Assembly (NCBI GenBank): GCA_934090935.1 | Contig: CAKOKD010000002.1 | Span: 1 to 64,000 of the forward strand | Direction: 5' to 3' | DNA length: 64,000 nt | DNA from: an uncultured Bacilli bacterium | Lineage (GTDB): Bacteria; Bacillota_I; Bacilli_A; RF39; UBA660 | Part shown: positions 1 through 7,712 of the stretch, piece after piece | Layout of the letters: every line of letters begins with the position of its first letter | How positions within the stretch are numbered: position 1 is the stretch's first letter | Position numbers and translations under genes: made by a program | The notes under the pieces: model-generated | The model's database searches: none | Told to the model about the DNA's origin: nothing | Seen by the model: the letters and a program-made list of their open reading frames with translations, nothing else

Positions 1-96
1 AAAACTATTTCAACTACATGTACGAGTGCAAATCCAACTGAAAATTGTGCCAAATCTGGTAATGGTTATGCACGTATAACTTTAATATCCTATTAA
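1..96 (+). CDS. C-terminal end of a glycine-rich surface protein (5' end outside window)
   Basis: The first 31 codons read in frame 1 and end at TAA 94-96. The encoded tail (TCTSANPTENCAKSGNGYAR) closely matches the C-terminus of the glycine-rich protein at 52693-53985 (TCTSATPTANCAKQGNGYAR). This is therefore the end of a paralogue whose start lies before the window. It probably shares that protein's N-terminal module and leader, but that cannot be seen here. A strong terminator follows immediately. Confidence 0.75.
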   Translation, partial: KTISTTCTSANPTENCAKSGNGYARITLISY

Positions 97-119
97 GCAA
101 TAGTTTATTGCTTTTTTTT
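96..119 (+). terminator. Rho-independent terminator
   Basis: A perfect 7-bp stem (AGCAATA/TATTGCT) with a 3-nt loop is followed by a run of eight T. It separates the partial surface gene from the suf operon. Confidence 0.85.
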
Positions 120-152
120 AATGTATAAATTATAATTATCTTGGTGGTTTTT

Positions 153-890
153 ATGTTAAGTATTAAAAATTTAACAGTTAAAATTAATGATAAAACTATA
201 TTACATGACTTTAACTTGGATATAAATGATGGTGAAATTGTTACTCTTATGGGACCTAATGGGGTTGGAAAGAGTACAATTTGTAAAGTTATTATGGGAG
301 ATCCTACTTATGAAGTAATAAATGGTAGTATTTTCTATAATAATATAGATTTACTTTCTCTTTCAACTGATGAAAGAAGTAGACAAGGAATATTTTTATT
401 AGCTCAAAATCCAATTGAACTTGAAGGTATTACTAATGCTGAAGTGTTAAGAAGCGCTTTAGAATGTAAAACAGGAGAACATGTAAATATCTTTGATTTC
501 AACAAAAAAATTACACATATATGTGAAAAGCTAAATATCCCAGTTGAATTTATTCATCGTGGTGTTAATGAAGGTATGAGTGGCGGAGAAAAGAAAAAAA
601 ATGAAATTCTTCATTTATATGTTTTAGAGCCTAAATTAATTCTTTTGGATGAACTTGATAGTGGACTAGATGTTGATAGTTTAAAGAGCTTAAGTGCATC
701 TTTAATGGATTATAAAGATGAAACCGTATCAATTTTAATCATTACTCATCATACTAATATATTAGAGTATATTAAACCGGATAAAGTTTCAATTTTAAGT
801 GGTGGAAGTATTGTTAAAGAAGGAGATGCTTCTTTAGCCCGTGAAATCGAGACATCTGGCTTTAGTGCGTATGAAGTGAGTGAAAAATAG
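153..890 (+). CDS. sufC: SufC, Fe-S cluster assembly ABC ATPase
   Basis: Cytosolic ATPase of the SUF machinery that drives conformational change in the SufB/SufD scaffold. The 245-aa protein has Walker A GPNGVGKST (about residues 34-42), the SufC-type signature MSGGEKKKNE (about 141) and Walker B ILLDELDSGLD (about 163), followed by the H-loop THH. The DELDSGLD form is characteristic of SufC rather than of transporter ATPases. The open frame extends to TTG 141, but ATG 153 is preferred because a GGTGG site lies just upstream. First gene of a sufC-sufD-sufS-sufU operon; it ends one base before the sufD ATG. Confidence 0.95.
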   Translation: MLSIKNLTVKINDKTILHDFNLDINDGEIVTLMGPNGVGKSTICKVIMGDPTYEVINGSIFYNNIDLLSLSTDERSRQGIFLLAQNPIELEGITNAEVLRSALECKTGEHVNIFDFNKKITHICEKLNIPVEFIHRGVNEGMSGGEKKKNEILHLYVLEPKLILLDELDSGLDVDSLKSLSASLMDYKDETVSILIITHHTNILEYIKPDKVSILSGGSIVKEGDASLAREIETSGFSAYEVSEK

Positions 891-891
891 T

Positions 892-1518
892 ATGGAGAAT
901 AATATATTATTGGATGGAGTTAATTATCAATTAGAAACTACAACTGATGCATTTGATGTAACTGGTTCTGTTAAAGCATTCATCGTAAATAAGGATGTTA
1001 AAGATTTAAAATTTAACATGACTGATTCATCAACTTTGGAAATAATTAACTTTAGTGAAATTGAAAGTGATACTAAAATTGAAATAAATATGCATAATAA
1101 TTCAACATTCAAATATGTTTCAAATATTGATGTAAGTGCAAGTTATAAATTAAATATACTTTTAAATATGCTTGGAAATAATTCTTTAAGTGATATAGAA
1201 ATATCTGGTGTAGTAAGTGGATGTACTAATATAAGTGTTAATTCATTTGATGAAGTTGGAACAATTGATAATGTAATAGATGAAAATATAAGATTATTAA
1301 ATGATGGTGGTAAAGTACATGTGGAACCAATTCTTAGAGTAGGATCACGTAATGTAATAGCTAATCATAGTAATTCTATAACTGATGTTAATCCTGATTA
1401 TTTATTTTATTTAAAAACTAAAGGAATAACAGAAGAGGTTGCACGCAAAATTATAATAGACTCTTATAAGTATGGATTAATAAGCAAATATGAAGAATTA
1501 AAAAATATAAAAAAATAA
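892..1518 (+). CDS. sufD: SufD-like Fe-S scaffold subunit, short form
   Basis: The C-terminal third carries the SufB/SufD family signature: RVGSRNVIANHSNSI followed by DYLFYLKTKGI and a conserved EEVARKIIIDS helix. The His in ANHS corresponds to the conserved His of SufD (SHGAT in well-studied homologues). At 208 aa the protein is about half the usual SufD length; the N-terminal helical region is missing and only a beta-helix-like core remains. A GTG at 880 is an alternative start overlapping sufC; ATG 892 with GTGAGTG upstream is preferred. Position between sufC and sufS supports the assignment. No sufB is found in this window. Confidence 0.8.
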   Translation: MENNILLDGVNYQLETTTDAFDVTGSVKAFIVNKDVKDLKFNMTDSSTLEIINFSEIESDTKIEINMHNNSTFKYVSNIDVSASYKLNILLNMLGNNSLSDIEISGVVSGCTNISVNSFDEVGTIDNVIDENIRLLNDGGKVHVEPILRVGSRNVIANHSNSITDVNPDYLFYLKTKGITEEVARKIIIDSYKYGLISKYEELKNIKK

Positions 1519-1530
1519 AGGAGGTGTAAT

Positions 1531-2724
1531 ATGTATAGAGAAGATTTTCCGATGTTTGATAATGATATTATATATTTAGATAATGGAGCTACTACTTTTA
1601 AACCTAAATGTGTAATAGATAAGATGACGGAATATTATACTAAATATTCAGCAAATGCTCATAGGGGAGATTATGATATCTCATATAAAGTTGATGTTGA
1701 ATATGAAAATGCACGTAAACTTGTTTCTAGATTTATCAATGCAGAAATGGATGAAGTAGTTTTTACAAGTGGGGCAACAGAATCTTTAAACATGATAGCA
1801 AGTGGATTTTTTGAACATATTTTAGAACCTGGTGATGAAGTCTTAATAACTTTATCAGAACACGCAAGCAATGTTTTACCATGGTTTATGCTTGCACGTA
1901 AAAATGGCATAATAGTCAAAAATATAGAATTAGACTCTAATTTACATGTTACTTTAAACAATGTAATTAAAGCTATCACTCCTAATACTAAAGTAATATC
2001 TCTTGCACATATAACAAATGTGGTTGGAGATATTAGACCAATAAAAGAAATATGTGAATATGCTCATGAACACAATATCTTTGTTGTTGTTGATGGTGCT
2101 CAAAGTGTTCCTCACATAAAAACTGATGTAAAAGATCTTGACTGTGATTTTCTTTCATTCTCTGCTCATAAAATGTGCGGGCCAACTGGAGTAGGTGTTC
2201 TTTATGGAAAGCATGAACTTCTTGAGAACTTAGTTCCAATCAATTATGGTGGAGGTATGAATGAATCTTTTGATTCAATAGATGAAGTATATTTAAAAGA
2301 TTTACCAACAAGATTAGAAGCAGGTACTCCAAATATTGCATCAGTAATTGGATTTGGGGAAGCAATAAAGTATTTAAATAATGTTGGTATGGATAATATT
2401 ACAATTCATGAGATAAAATTAAAAAAATATTTAACTAACAAATTAAAAACAATACCTCATATAAACATTGTAAATGATGAATGTGATTCAGGAATAATTG
2501 CTTTTAATGTAGATGGTGTATTTGCACAGGATGTAGCATACTTTTTAAATAAATATCATATTTGTGTTAGAGCTGGAAATCATTGTGCTAAAATATTAAA
2601 AAGTGCAATTGGTGTAAAAAACACAGTAAGAATAAGCATGTATTTTTATAATACTTATGAAGAATGTGACAAAGTTTATGAACTATTAAAAGATAAAAAT
2701 AGAATAATAAGTGAGATGATCTAA
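1531..2724 (+). CDS. sufS: SufS cysteine desulfurase
   Basis: PLP-dependent group II cysteine desulfurase that removes sulfur from L-cysteine and passes it to SufU. The 397-aa protein has the PLP-binding lysine in SFSAHKMCGPTG (about residue 213), the pyridoxal-ring His/Asp region VDGAQSVPH, and the catalytic cysteine loop RAGNHCAK (about residue 352). An excellent ribosome site, AAAGGAGGTG, precedes ATG 1531. The gene lies 12 nt after sufD and 2 nt before sufU, so it is cotranscribed with both. Confidence 0.96.
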   Translation: MYREDFPMFDNDIIYLDNGATTFKPKCVIDKMTEYYTKYSANAHRGDYDISYKVDVEYENARKLVSRFINAEMDEVVFTSGATESLNMIASGFFEHILEPGDEVLITLSEHASNVLPWFMLARKNGIIVKNIELDSNLHVTLNNVIKAITPNTKVISLAHITNVVGDIRPIKEICEYAHEHNIFVVVDGAQSVPHIKTDVKDLDCDFLSFSAHKMCGPTGVGVLYGKHELLENLVPINYGGGMNESFDSIDEVYLKDLPTRLEAGTPNIASVIGFGEAIKYLNNVGMDNITIHEIKLKKYLTNKLKTIPHINIVNDECDSGIIAFNVDGVFAQDVAYFLNKYHICVRAGNHCAKILKSAIGVKNTVRISMYFYNTYEECDKVYELLKDKNRIISEMI

Positions 2725-2726
2725 TA

Positions 2727-3155
2727 ATGGACGGAATTGAAAAAAGAGAAATAATACTTGATAATTACTCTCATCCATTTCATAAAACAAGCGAGAATGT
2801 AGATGGATATATAAAAGTAAATTCAAATAACGAATCTTGTATTGATAATATAGATATCTATGTGTTAATAAAAAATGGTTTACTTGAAGACATTAAATTC
2901 GATGGTGAAGCGTGTGCCATATCAACCTCTTCAACATCAATCATGATAAGAAATTTGATTGGAAAAAGTGTCAAAGAAGCTCTTAAATATATAAATAACT
3001 TTGAAGCAATGCTTAATGAAGAAGAATATGATGGTTCTTCTTTAAATGAAGCTATTGTCTTTGATGAAACTTATAAACAAGGTAATAGAAAAACATGTGT
3101 GACTTTGCCTTATGTAGGATTAAAGAAAATTTTGGAACAACATAAAGAGGATTAA
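2727..3155 (+). CDS. sufU: SufU, zinc-dependent sulfur acceptor for SufS
   Basis: SufU accepts persulfide sulfur from SufS and enhances its turnover in Bacillota. The 142-aa protein keeps the expected zinc/sulfur ligands: Cys in NESCID with the following Asp, Cys in GEACAIST, and Cys in NRKTCVTLPYVGLKK near the C-terminus. It starts 2 nt after the sufS stop. In many Bacillota sufB follows sufU. Here the operon ends, and the next downstream gene is on the opposite strand. Confidence 0.93.
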   Translation: MDGIEKREIILDNYSHPFHKTSENVDGYIKVNSNNESCIDNIDIYVLIKNGLLEDIKFDGEACAISTSSTSIMIRNLIGKSVKEALKYINNFEAMLNEEEYDGSSLNEAIVFDETYKQGNRKTCVTLPYVGLKKILEQHKED

Positions 3156-3235
3156 AGCTAATCTTCTGACAATTATTTTGTCCTTGTTGCATTTTTTTCT
3201 TTTTTCATTTTTCATTTTTTTTAATCAAAGCTTTT

Positions 3236-3370
3236 TCATTTTTTTTTATTTTTGATTTCATCATTTTCTATTTCATATAATACTACACAGGGCCTTTTAT
3301 ATTTTGAATCAAATATTTTGTCTTCAAAATATAGCTTATCATGGTAAACAATTTCTCCTAGTTTAAACAT
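3236..3370 (-). CDS. Small protein, 44 aa, possible truncated PemK/MazF-like N-terminus
   Basis: A 44-codon reading frame starts at ATG 3370-3368 behind a strong ribosome site (GGGAGGGAAATT) on the minus strand. The predicted peptide begins MFKLGEIVYHD and contains KRPCVVLYEIEN, which recalls the N-terminal strand region of PemK/MazF-type toxins. It then dissolves into a lysine-rich tail in a homopolymer run (nine A, then TGA). Downstream sequence on this strand is A-rich with no good continuation, so the gene may be a truncated remnant. The strong ribosome site argues that at least the short peptide is made. Assignment to the toxin family is tentative. Confidence 0.45.
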   Translation of the reverse strand: MFKLGEIVYHDKLYFEDKIFDSKYKRPCVVLYEIENDEIKNKKK

Positions 3371-3419
3371 AATTTCCCTCCCAAAAAATTATTGTATATT
3401 ATAATACCATGTTTGTCAT

Positions 3420-3447
3420 TTGATAATAAAAAAAAACAATGTATAAT
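3420..3447 (+). promoter_or_regulatory. Sigma-A-type promoter for the gene at 3472
   Basis: TTGATA at 3420-3425 and TATAAT at 3442-3447 are separated by 16 bp. AGAGAGGGATG lies a little downstream as ribosome site for ATG 3472. Confidence 0.65.
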
Positions 3448-3471
3448 AATAGAAGAGAGGGATGATAATAA

Positions 3472-4083
3472 ATGTATACTGTTAAAGAACCACGTATACC
3501 ACTGTTACCAAGACCCATACCAATTGTTGAATTAATAGAAGAACTCTCTGCAGATATGTTAGCAGAAGAAGCAAAAAAATCGCCAAGTACATTTGATGAT
3601 TATAATTATCAATTTGATAATGTGTGTTATTGTCCATATAATATAATCATTGATAATTATGAAGTAATAAAATTTGAAAGAGAAAAATATATAGTATTTG
3701 ATTATTTTATATTAGATTTACAAAATAAAAAAATAATTTCTAAAGTGGAAGATTCTTTTACAGATACAATAAAAGATATAGAAAGAATAGAAATTATAAA
3801 TGAATATAATTATAGTATAAACGAATGTACTAAAAGAGAAATAGATATAAATTGTGGAGAAATAATTATTAAATTGGATGAAAGAAATAGAATAATTGGA
3901 TATATAAATAATAGTGTAGAAGAAATTGGAGATTATTTCTTATATTATAATAAAGAATTAAAAGAATTAAGTTTACCAAAATTAAAAAAATGTGGGTTAC
4001 ATACGAATAAAATGGTAATTGAATATTTAGAAAATAAACGAAAAGTTAAAACAATTATTAAAAGACTTAAGAAATTATCTTAA
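3472..4083 (+). CDS. Hypothetical protein, 203 aa
   Basis: I do not recognise the family. The N-terminus is proline-rich (PRIPLLPRPIPI) and is followed by an acidic helix (ELIEELSADMLAEEAKK). The rest is rich in Tyr, Ile and Lys with alternating beta-like segments, and the protein ends in a basic helix. There is no signal peptide, membrane segment or Cys cluster beyond a single CYC. The gene has its own promoter and ribosome site. Downstream, about 4130-4217 contains a weakly similar frame (IREYFLLYD against IGDYFLYYN), possibly a decayed duplicate of its C-terminal region. Confidence 0.7.
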   Translation: MYTVKEPRIPLLPRPIPIVELIEELSADMLAEEAKKSPSTFDDYNYQFDNVCYCPYNIIIDNYEVIKFEREKYIVFDYFILDLQNKKIISKVEDSFTDTIKDIERIEIINEYNYSINECTKREIDINCGEIIIKLDERNRIIGYINNSVEEIGDYFLYYNKELKELSLPKLKKCGLHTNKMVIEYLENKRKVKTIIKRLKKLS

Positions 4084-4298
4084 TCAACATTATAATTTAT
4101 ATGGTAATAGAATTATAAATTGAAACTATAGGAAAAGTTCATATAAGAATTGAGATTAGAGAGTATTTCTTATTGTATGATACAAGTACAATTATTGCTA
4201 AAAAAGTGAAAAAATAGCAAAAGCTTAGTTTATACAAAAATATAAATTTTGATAAACTATGAAATAATAATGGATAATTATTACATTATATAATCTCA

Positions 4299-4605
4299 AG
4301 AGTGTGTAAGGAATTCTGTGTAAATGGAATCTAACCACGATATTTTGAAACCTTAATTGGTTTCTTTTTTGTTATTTAAATAATAACATATAATATTTAA
4401 TTTTCAAAGAACTAAATTCTTCCATCAAACATAATAGATAACTCAGATAATATCGGTCCCCAATTTCTATATGCTTGATCCCTCTTTTTAGATATATTTT
4501 TAGTAGCTAAATATAAACATTTAAGCAATGCCATATCTGTTGGAAAAACAGATTTAGTTTTAGTGAATTTTCTAAACTGTCGATTTACAGATTCAACCCT
4601 CTTTT
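4299..4605 (-). mobile_element. IS256-family remnant: transposase C-terminus plus terminal inverted repeat
   Basis: The minus-strand frame 4603-4412 encodes about 63 residues ending in a stop. It reads KRVESVNRQFRKFTKTKSVF, then ALLKCLYLATKNISKK and NWGPILSELSIMFDGRI, which is the conserved C-terminus of IS256-type mutator transposases. Just beyond the stop, 4299-4325 (plus strand AGTGTGTAAGGAATTCTGTG) has the form of an IS256-family terminal inverted repeat. The rest of the transposase and the other end are absent. The truncated side overlaps the last codons of the methyltransferase gene, marking a deletion or insertion junction there. Confidence 0.75.
4347..4370 (+). terminator. Rho-independent terminator inside the IS remnant
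   Basis: GAAACC/GGTTTC stem of 6 bp with a 6-nt loop, followed by six T. It could terminate transcripts from 3472. The stretch 4084-4411 holds only this terminator, the inverted repeat and weak coding remnants. Confidence 0.7.
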
Positions 4606-5363
4606 AATATGTCTAATACATGAGTTGATAAACCAAGCATTTCATATCTTTCACATATTGATAATTGAAATTTTATAAACAGTTCAAATTCTTCATCATT
4701 TAATTTGTTAATATATTCTCTCATATAGTTAGATATGCTATCTTGAGAGATAATTTTAATTCTTTTTAAATTGGCAAGTCTATTTAGATTATCAATGTCA
4801 TCAAGTCTTACGTATGAATAAAGATCATCTTCTTTAGAAATAATGTGAAAACTATCATCAATTTTAGCTGTTTCTTCAAGAATGTGTCTATCCTTAAACC
4901 CGTGTCTTATAATGGCATAATCATTCATAATGTATGAAACAAGTATTGTACCGTTTTTCTTTAAAACTCTTTTTGCCTCATTTAAACATTTCAATTTTTC
5001 TTCTGTGGATATTAAATGATACATTGGACCAAATATTAGAATTACATCAAAACTATTATCTTCAAGCATGTTTAAATTAGTTGCATTCCCATGGATTAGT
5101 TTTATATTTTGGCTATTTTTTTCAATTACTTTTAGATTATGTTTAACAAGTTCTAAAGCAGTAACGTCATAATACTCGCTTAGAGGGATAGAGTAAGCTC
5201 CACATCCTGCACCTAAATCAAGTATTTTAGGTTTTTTATAATTTTTTACAATTTCTTCTATATATTTCATAGTTACTATAAATTCAACACGACCATGTCT
5301 TGTTTTTAATCTTTTATCTTCATTGAATTTATTATAATAATCATTTAAGTTTTTTTCATTCAT
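4593..5363 (-). CDS. Class I SAM-dependent methyltransferase
   Basis: A 256-aa cytosolic methyltransferase of unknown substrate. Motif I is KILDLGAGCGAYSIPL (about residues 44-59), the acidic end of strand 2 is the E of ALELVKHN, motif II is SFDVILIFGPMYHL, and post-motif III is EAKRVLKKNGTILVSYI. The C-terminal half is helical. The start ATG at 5363 has AGAGGTT upstream. The last codons overlap an IS256 transposase fragment, so the natural C-terminus may have been altered by a few residues, but the domain looks complete. Confidence 0.85.
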   Translation of the reverse strand: MNEKNLNDYYNKFNEDKRLKTRHGRVEFIVTMKYIEEIVKNYKKPKILDLGAGCGAYSIPLSEYYDVTALELVKHNLKVIEKNSQNIKLIHGNATNLNMLEDNSFDVILIFGPMYHLISTEEKLKCLNEAKRVLKKNGTILVSYIMNDYAIIRHGFKDRHILEETAKIDDSFHIISKEDDLYSYVRLDDIDNLNRLANLKRIKIISQDSISNYMREYINKLNDEEFELFIKFQLSICERYEMLGLSTHVLDILKEG

Positions 5364-5448
5364 AAATATAACCTCTTGAATATTATAACATCTCTTTTAT
5401 TTTAATAACAAGTTTGCTATAATAACGATTAAGAAACGAGGAAAATTT

Positions 5449-6030
5449 ATGACATTAGCTGAAATTGAAGCAAAATTTAGAAATAATTTTGAAGAAAGTT
5501 ATGAAAGATATTTAGAAGTTTTAAGTCTTATAAGAACAGACGAACTTAGAGAAGAGATGAAAAATAGATTCTTAAAAAATATTGAACCATATGTAAATTC
5601 GTATTATCATAGAGACCATATTGTATCAGAAATAAAAGATTTGGAATATTTTGGATATATTCATAATACAGATATTGAGTTTTATTTACAATAAGTTTTG
5701 GAAAACTATGAAGAAGAAACATTTAATAGATTTTATTATGCCGTTTATGAAATTGGTCTTTCAGCAACAAGTACAGCATCAAGAATATGCCATAATTCTT
5801 CCTGGTATACTGGAAAAAAGGATAAAGAAAGAATTATTGAAGAAACTTTTAGAAGTGGACATGTGTTAGGAAATACCTTTGAAGAAGAAGTAAGAAAATG
5901 CATTGAAGATGTAATCGAAATCGAAATAAATTATATCAATGAATGTCAAAAAAAATCATTAAAAGGAGAAACTTATTGTGACAATTGTTCACCACATTGT
6001 CTAGAAAAAAGAATAGTAAGAAAGGAATAA
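5449..6030 (+). pseudogene. Hypothetical gene interrupted by an in-frame TAA (81 + 110 codons)
   Basis: Two open segments in the same frame, 5449-5694 and 5698-6030, are separated only by TAA 5692-5694 and one codon. The first segment has a good ribosome site (CGAGGAAAATTT) and encodes 81 aa. The second would have to start at TTG 5698 with no ribosome site and no in-frame ATG. It continues with plausible protein ending in a Cys-rich tail (CDNCSPHC). The simplest reading is one gene of about 193 codons with a nonsense mutation. Two separate genes or readthrough are alternatives. The family is not recognised. It directly precedes gmk with a 3-nt gap. Confidence 0.6.
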
Positions 6031-6033
6031 TTT

Positions 6034-6714
6034 ATGGATGTTATTAAAGAGAAAAGCAGAGGATCATTAATTGTTATAAGTGGTCCAAGTGGTGCTGGTA
6101 AGGGTACTGTTATTAAAGAATTTTTAAATATTCATGAAAATGCATGGTTAAGTATTTCTTGTACTTCAAGAGCTCCTAGACCTGGAGATAAGGAAGGCGA
6201 AACGTATTATTTTTTATCAAAAGAAGAATTCGAGGAAATGATTAGAAATAACGAATTTTTAGAATATGCTGAGTATAATGGTGCTTATTATGGTACTCCT
6301 AAAAAATATATAGATGATAGATTAAATAGTGGAATTGATGTTATCTTAGAGATTGAAGTTCAAGGAGCTTTAAAGGTTCGCGAACTTTTACCTGAAGCAA
6401 TATGTATATTTATTCTTCCACCTTCAATGAGCGAACTTAGACGTAGACTTATATGCCGTGGAACAGAAACTAAAGATAAAGTGCTTTCAAGATTTAAAAA
6501 AGCATATCAAGAAATTAATGAGGTTAAGGATTATAACTATGTTGTAGTAAATGATAAAGTGGAAAATGCTGTTCAAAAGATAAGGAGCATATTAATCGCT
6601 TCTAAATGTTCTGTTGATAGAATTGAAAATATTTACTTAGACAATCAAGAAGAAGAAATCCATGAAATATTGATGGATAAAACATTTGAAAATCGTGACA
6701 TTCATATTGACTAG
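6034..6714 (+). CDS. gmk: Guanylate kinase
   Basis: Converts GMP to GDP with ATP. The 226-aa protein has the P-loop SGPSGAGKGT (about residues 16-25), the GMP-binding motif SCTSRAPRPGDKEGETYYF, and EYAEYNGAYYGTP. The lid region RLICRGTETKDKVLSRF is intact. Length is slightly above the usual 205 residues owing to an extended C-terminus (EEEIHEILMDKTFENRDIHID). The ribosome site AGAAAGGAATAA precedes ATG 6034. A promoter for the T-box transcript begins inside its last codons. Confidence 0.96.
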   Translation: MDVIKEKSRGSLIVISGPSGAGKGTVIKEFLNIHENAWLSISCTSRAPRPGDKEGETYYFLSKEEFEEMIRNNEFLEYAEYNGAYYGTPKKYIDDRLNSGIDVILEIEVQGALKVRELLPEAICIFILPPSMSELRRRLICRGTETKDKVLSRFKKAYQEINEVKDYNYVVVNDKVENAVQKIRSILIASKCSVDRIENIYLDNQEEEIHEILMDKTFENRDIHID

Positions 6715-6735
6715 ATAAAGAAAATAGGATAAAAT
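6707..6735 (+). promoter_or_regulatory. Sigma-A-type promoter for the serine T-box transcript
   Basis: TTGACT at 6707-6712 and TAAAAT at 6730-6735 are 17 bp apart. The -35 overlaps the gmk stop codon. Transcription would begin just before stem I of the T-box leader. Confidence 0.7.
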
Positions 6736-6739
6736 TTTG

Positions 6740-6940
6740 TTTGTAAAGCGAGGATATGAGATTAGTAATAAATGATTTGTTTTAAAGAGAGTTTGTGGTT
6801 GGTGTAAACAAACAATAAATATTTATGAATCTCCTCATTAGTGTTGTTAATAGCAACCGGGTTAAACCGTTATCTAAATTAAGTTAAAAGTAGGATGGTA
6901 CCGCACATAAGTGCTCCTTTGGGTGGTATCATTTTTTTTA
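6740..6940 (+). promoter_or_regulatory. T-box riboswitch, probable serine specifier (UCU)
   Basis: The conserved T-box AGGATGGTACCGC lies at 6892-6904. Stem I is closed by GCGAGGA (6748-6754) pairing with TCCTC (about 6832-6836); an AGTA box is at 6764-6767 and a GNUG-like element near 6801. In the specifier loop the usual GAA is followed by TCT at 6830-6832, a serine codon. The terminator helix pairs GGTACCGC with GTGGTATC and is followed by nine T (6931-6939). Uncharged tRNA-Ser would bind, stabilise the antiterminator and allow expression of the HD hydrolase gene and serS downstream. The serine call agrees with serS. Confidence 0.88.
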
Positions 6941-6956
6941 TTTGAAAGGAGAGTTT

Positions 6957-7712
6957 ATGAGAAAAGTAATAACTGATGATTGCCATAAAAAAGAAAGTTT
7001 ATTAAATAGAATAAAACAGTTAAATCGGTCAAAACAGTTGGGATTTAAATTAGTCTATAGTGAAAATCTAGAATCTTATAAAGATAAGTATATTTGTGTA
7101 CATTCTTTACCGGATAATTTATTTGATTTAGTTGACTCATTTGATACAAGTGAGATTACCGATGACAATAATTTGCATTTGTATTTTTCTAGAGAAGATT
7201 TAGAGAAAATTAAAGAAGTGGATGACCAATATCTTAAAGCAGCTGTAATAGTTCGAAGGGTGTTTGCAAATGTTTTGGATAAAGCAGGTAATCCTTATAT
7301 AAATCATTTATATGCCGTTTCTTTGAGTAAAGATTATATTTCTTCGGTTGCTGGATTATTACATGATATTATAGAGGATACAAATATAACTGCTTTGGAT
7401 TTATTAGAACTCGGAATTGATAAGGAAATTGTTGAAACTGTATTTATGGTTACAAAACCTTTGAAAGAAAAGACAGAGCTAAGTGAGGAAGAAAGATTGC
7501 AGTCTTATAATGAAGAAATAGATTCAATTATAGGTAGTGGAAATTCACATGCTTTAAGATTAAAGGTACGTGATATGAAAAACAATTATGATCCAAAAAG
7601 ATTAGAACTATTACAGTCGGAAAAAAGAGAATGGTTAGATAAGAAATATGGTAACAATTTAAGAAAATTAGAAAAAGTATTAGAAAGTAGGAATAAAAAT
7701 GATAGATATTAA
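6957..7712 (+). CDS. HD-domain protein resembling the (p)ppGpp hydrolase domain of SpoT/Mesh1
   Basis: The 251-aa protein has, at about residues 93-155, the pattern of RelA/SpoT-family hydrolases: AGNPYINHLYAVS, then LLHDIIEDTNIT, an LGIDKEIVETVFMVTK segment and a later KVRDMKNNYDP resembling the KxxDrxhN motif. The HD pair of LLHDIIEDT would bind the metal. There is no synthetase domain. An unrelated N-terminal part of about 90 aa precedes it. ATG 6957 is chosen over TTG 6942 because GAAAGGAGAG lies directly upstream. It is the first gene behind the serine T-box and overlaps serS by 14 nt. Substrate is inferred, not shown. Confidence 0.75.
   Translation: MRKVITDDCHKKESLLNRIKQLNRSKQLGFKLVYSENLESYKDKYICVHSLPDNLFDLVDSFDTSEITDDNNLHLYFSREDLEKIKEVDDQYLKAAVIVRRVFANVLDKAGNPYINHLYAVSLSKDYISSVAGLLHDIIEDTNITALDLLELGIDKEIVETVFMVTKPLKEKTELSEEERLQSYNEEIDSIIGSGNSHALRLKVRDMKNNYDPKRLELLQSEKREWLDKKYGNNLRKLEKVLESRNKNDRY

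Noticed and set aside
3146..3167. Hairpin after sufU as a terminator
   Set aside because: The 9-bp stem is good, but no T run follows directly. Function as a terminator is uncertain, so it is not listed.
4593..5363. Methyltransferase as the partner of the MvaI/BcnI-like nuclease
   Set aside because: It lacks a DNA methyltransferase catalytic motif (no N/DPPY or PC) and lies about 8 kb away. It looks like a small-molecule-type class I enzyme.
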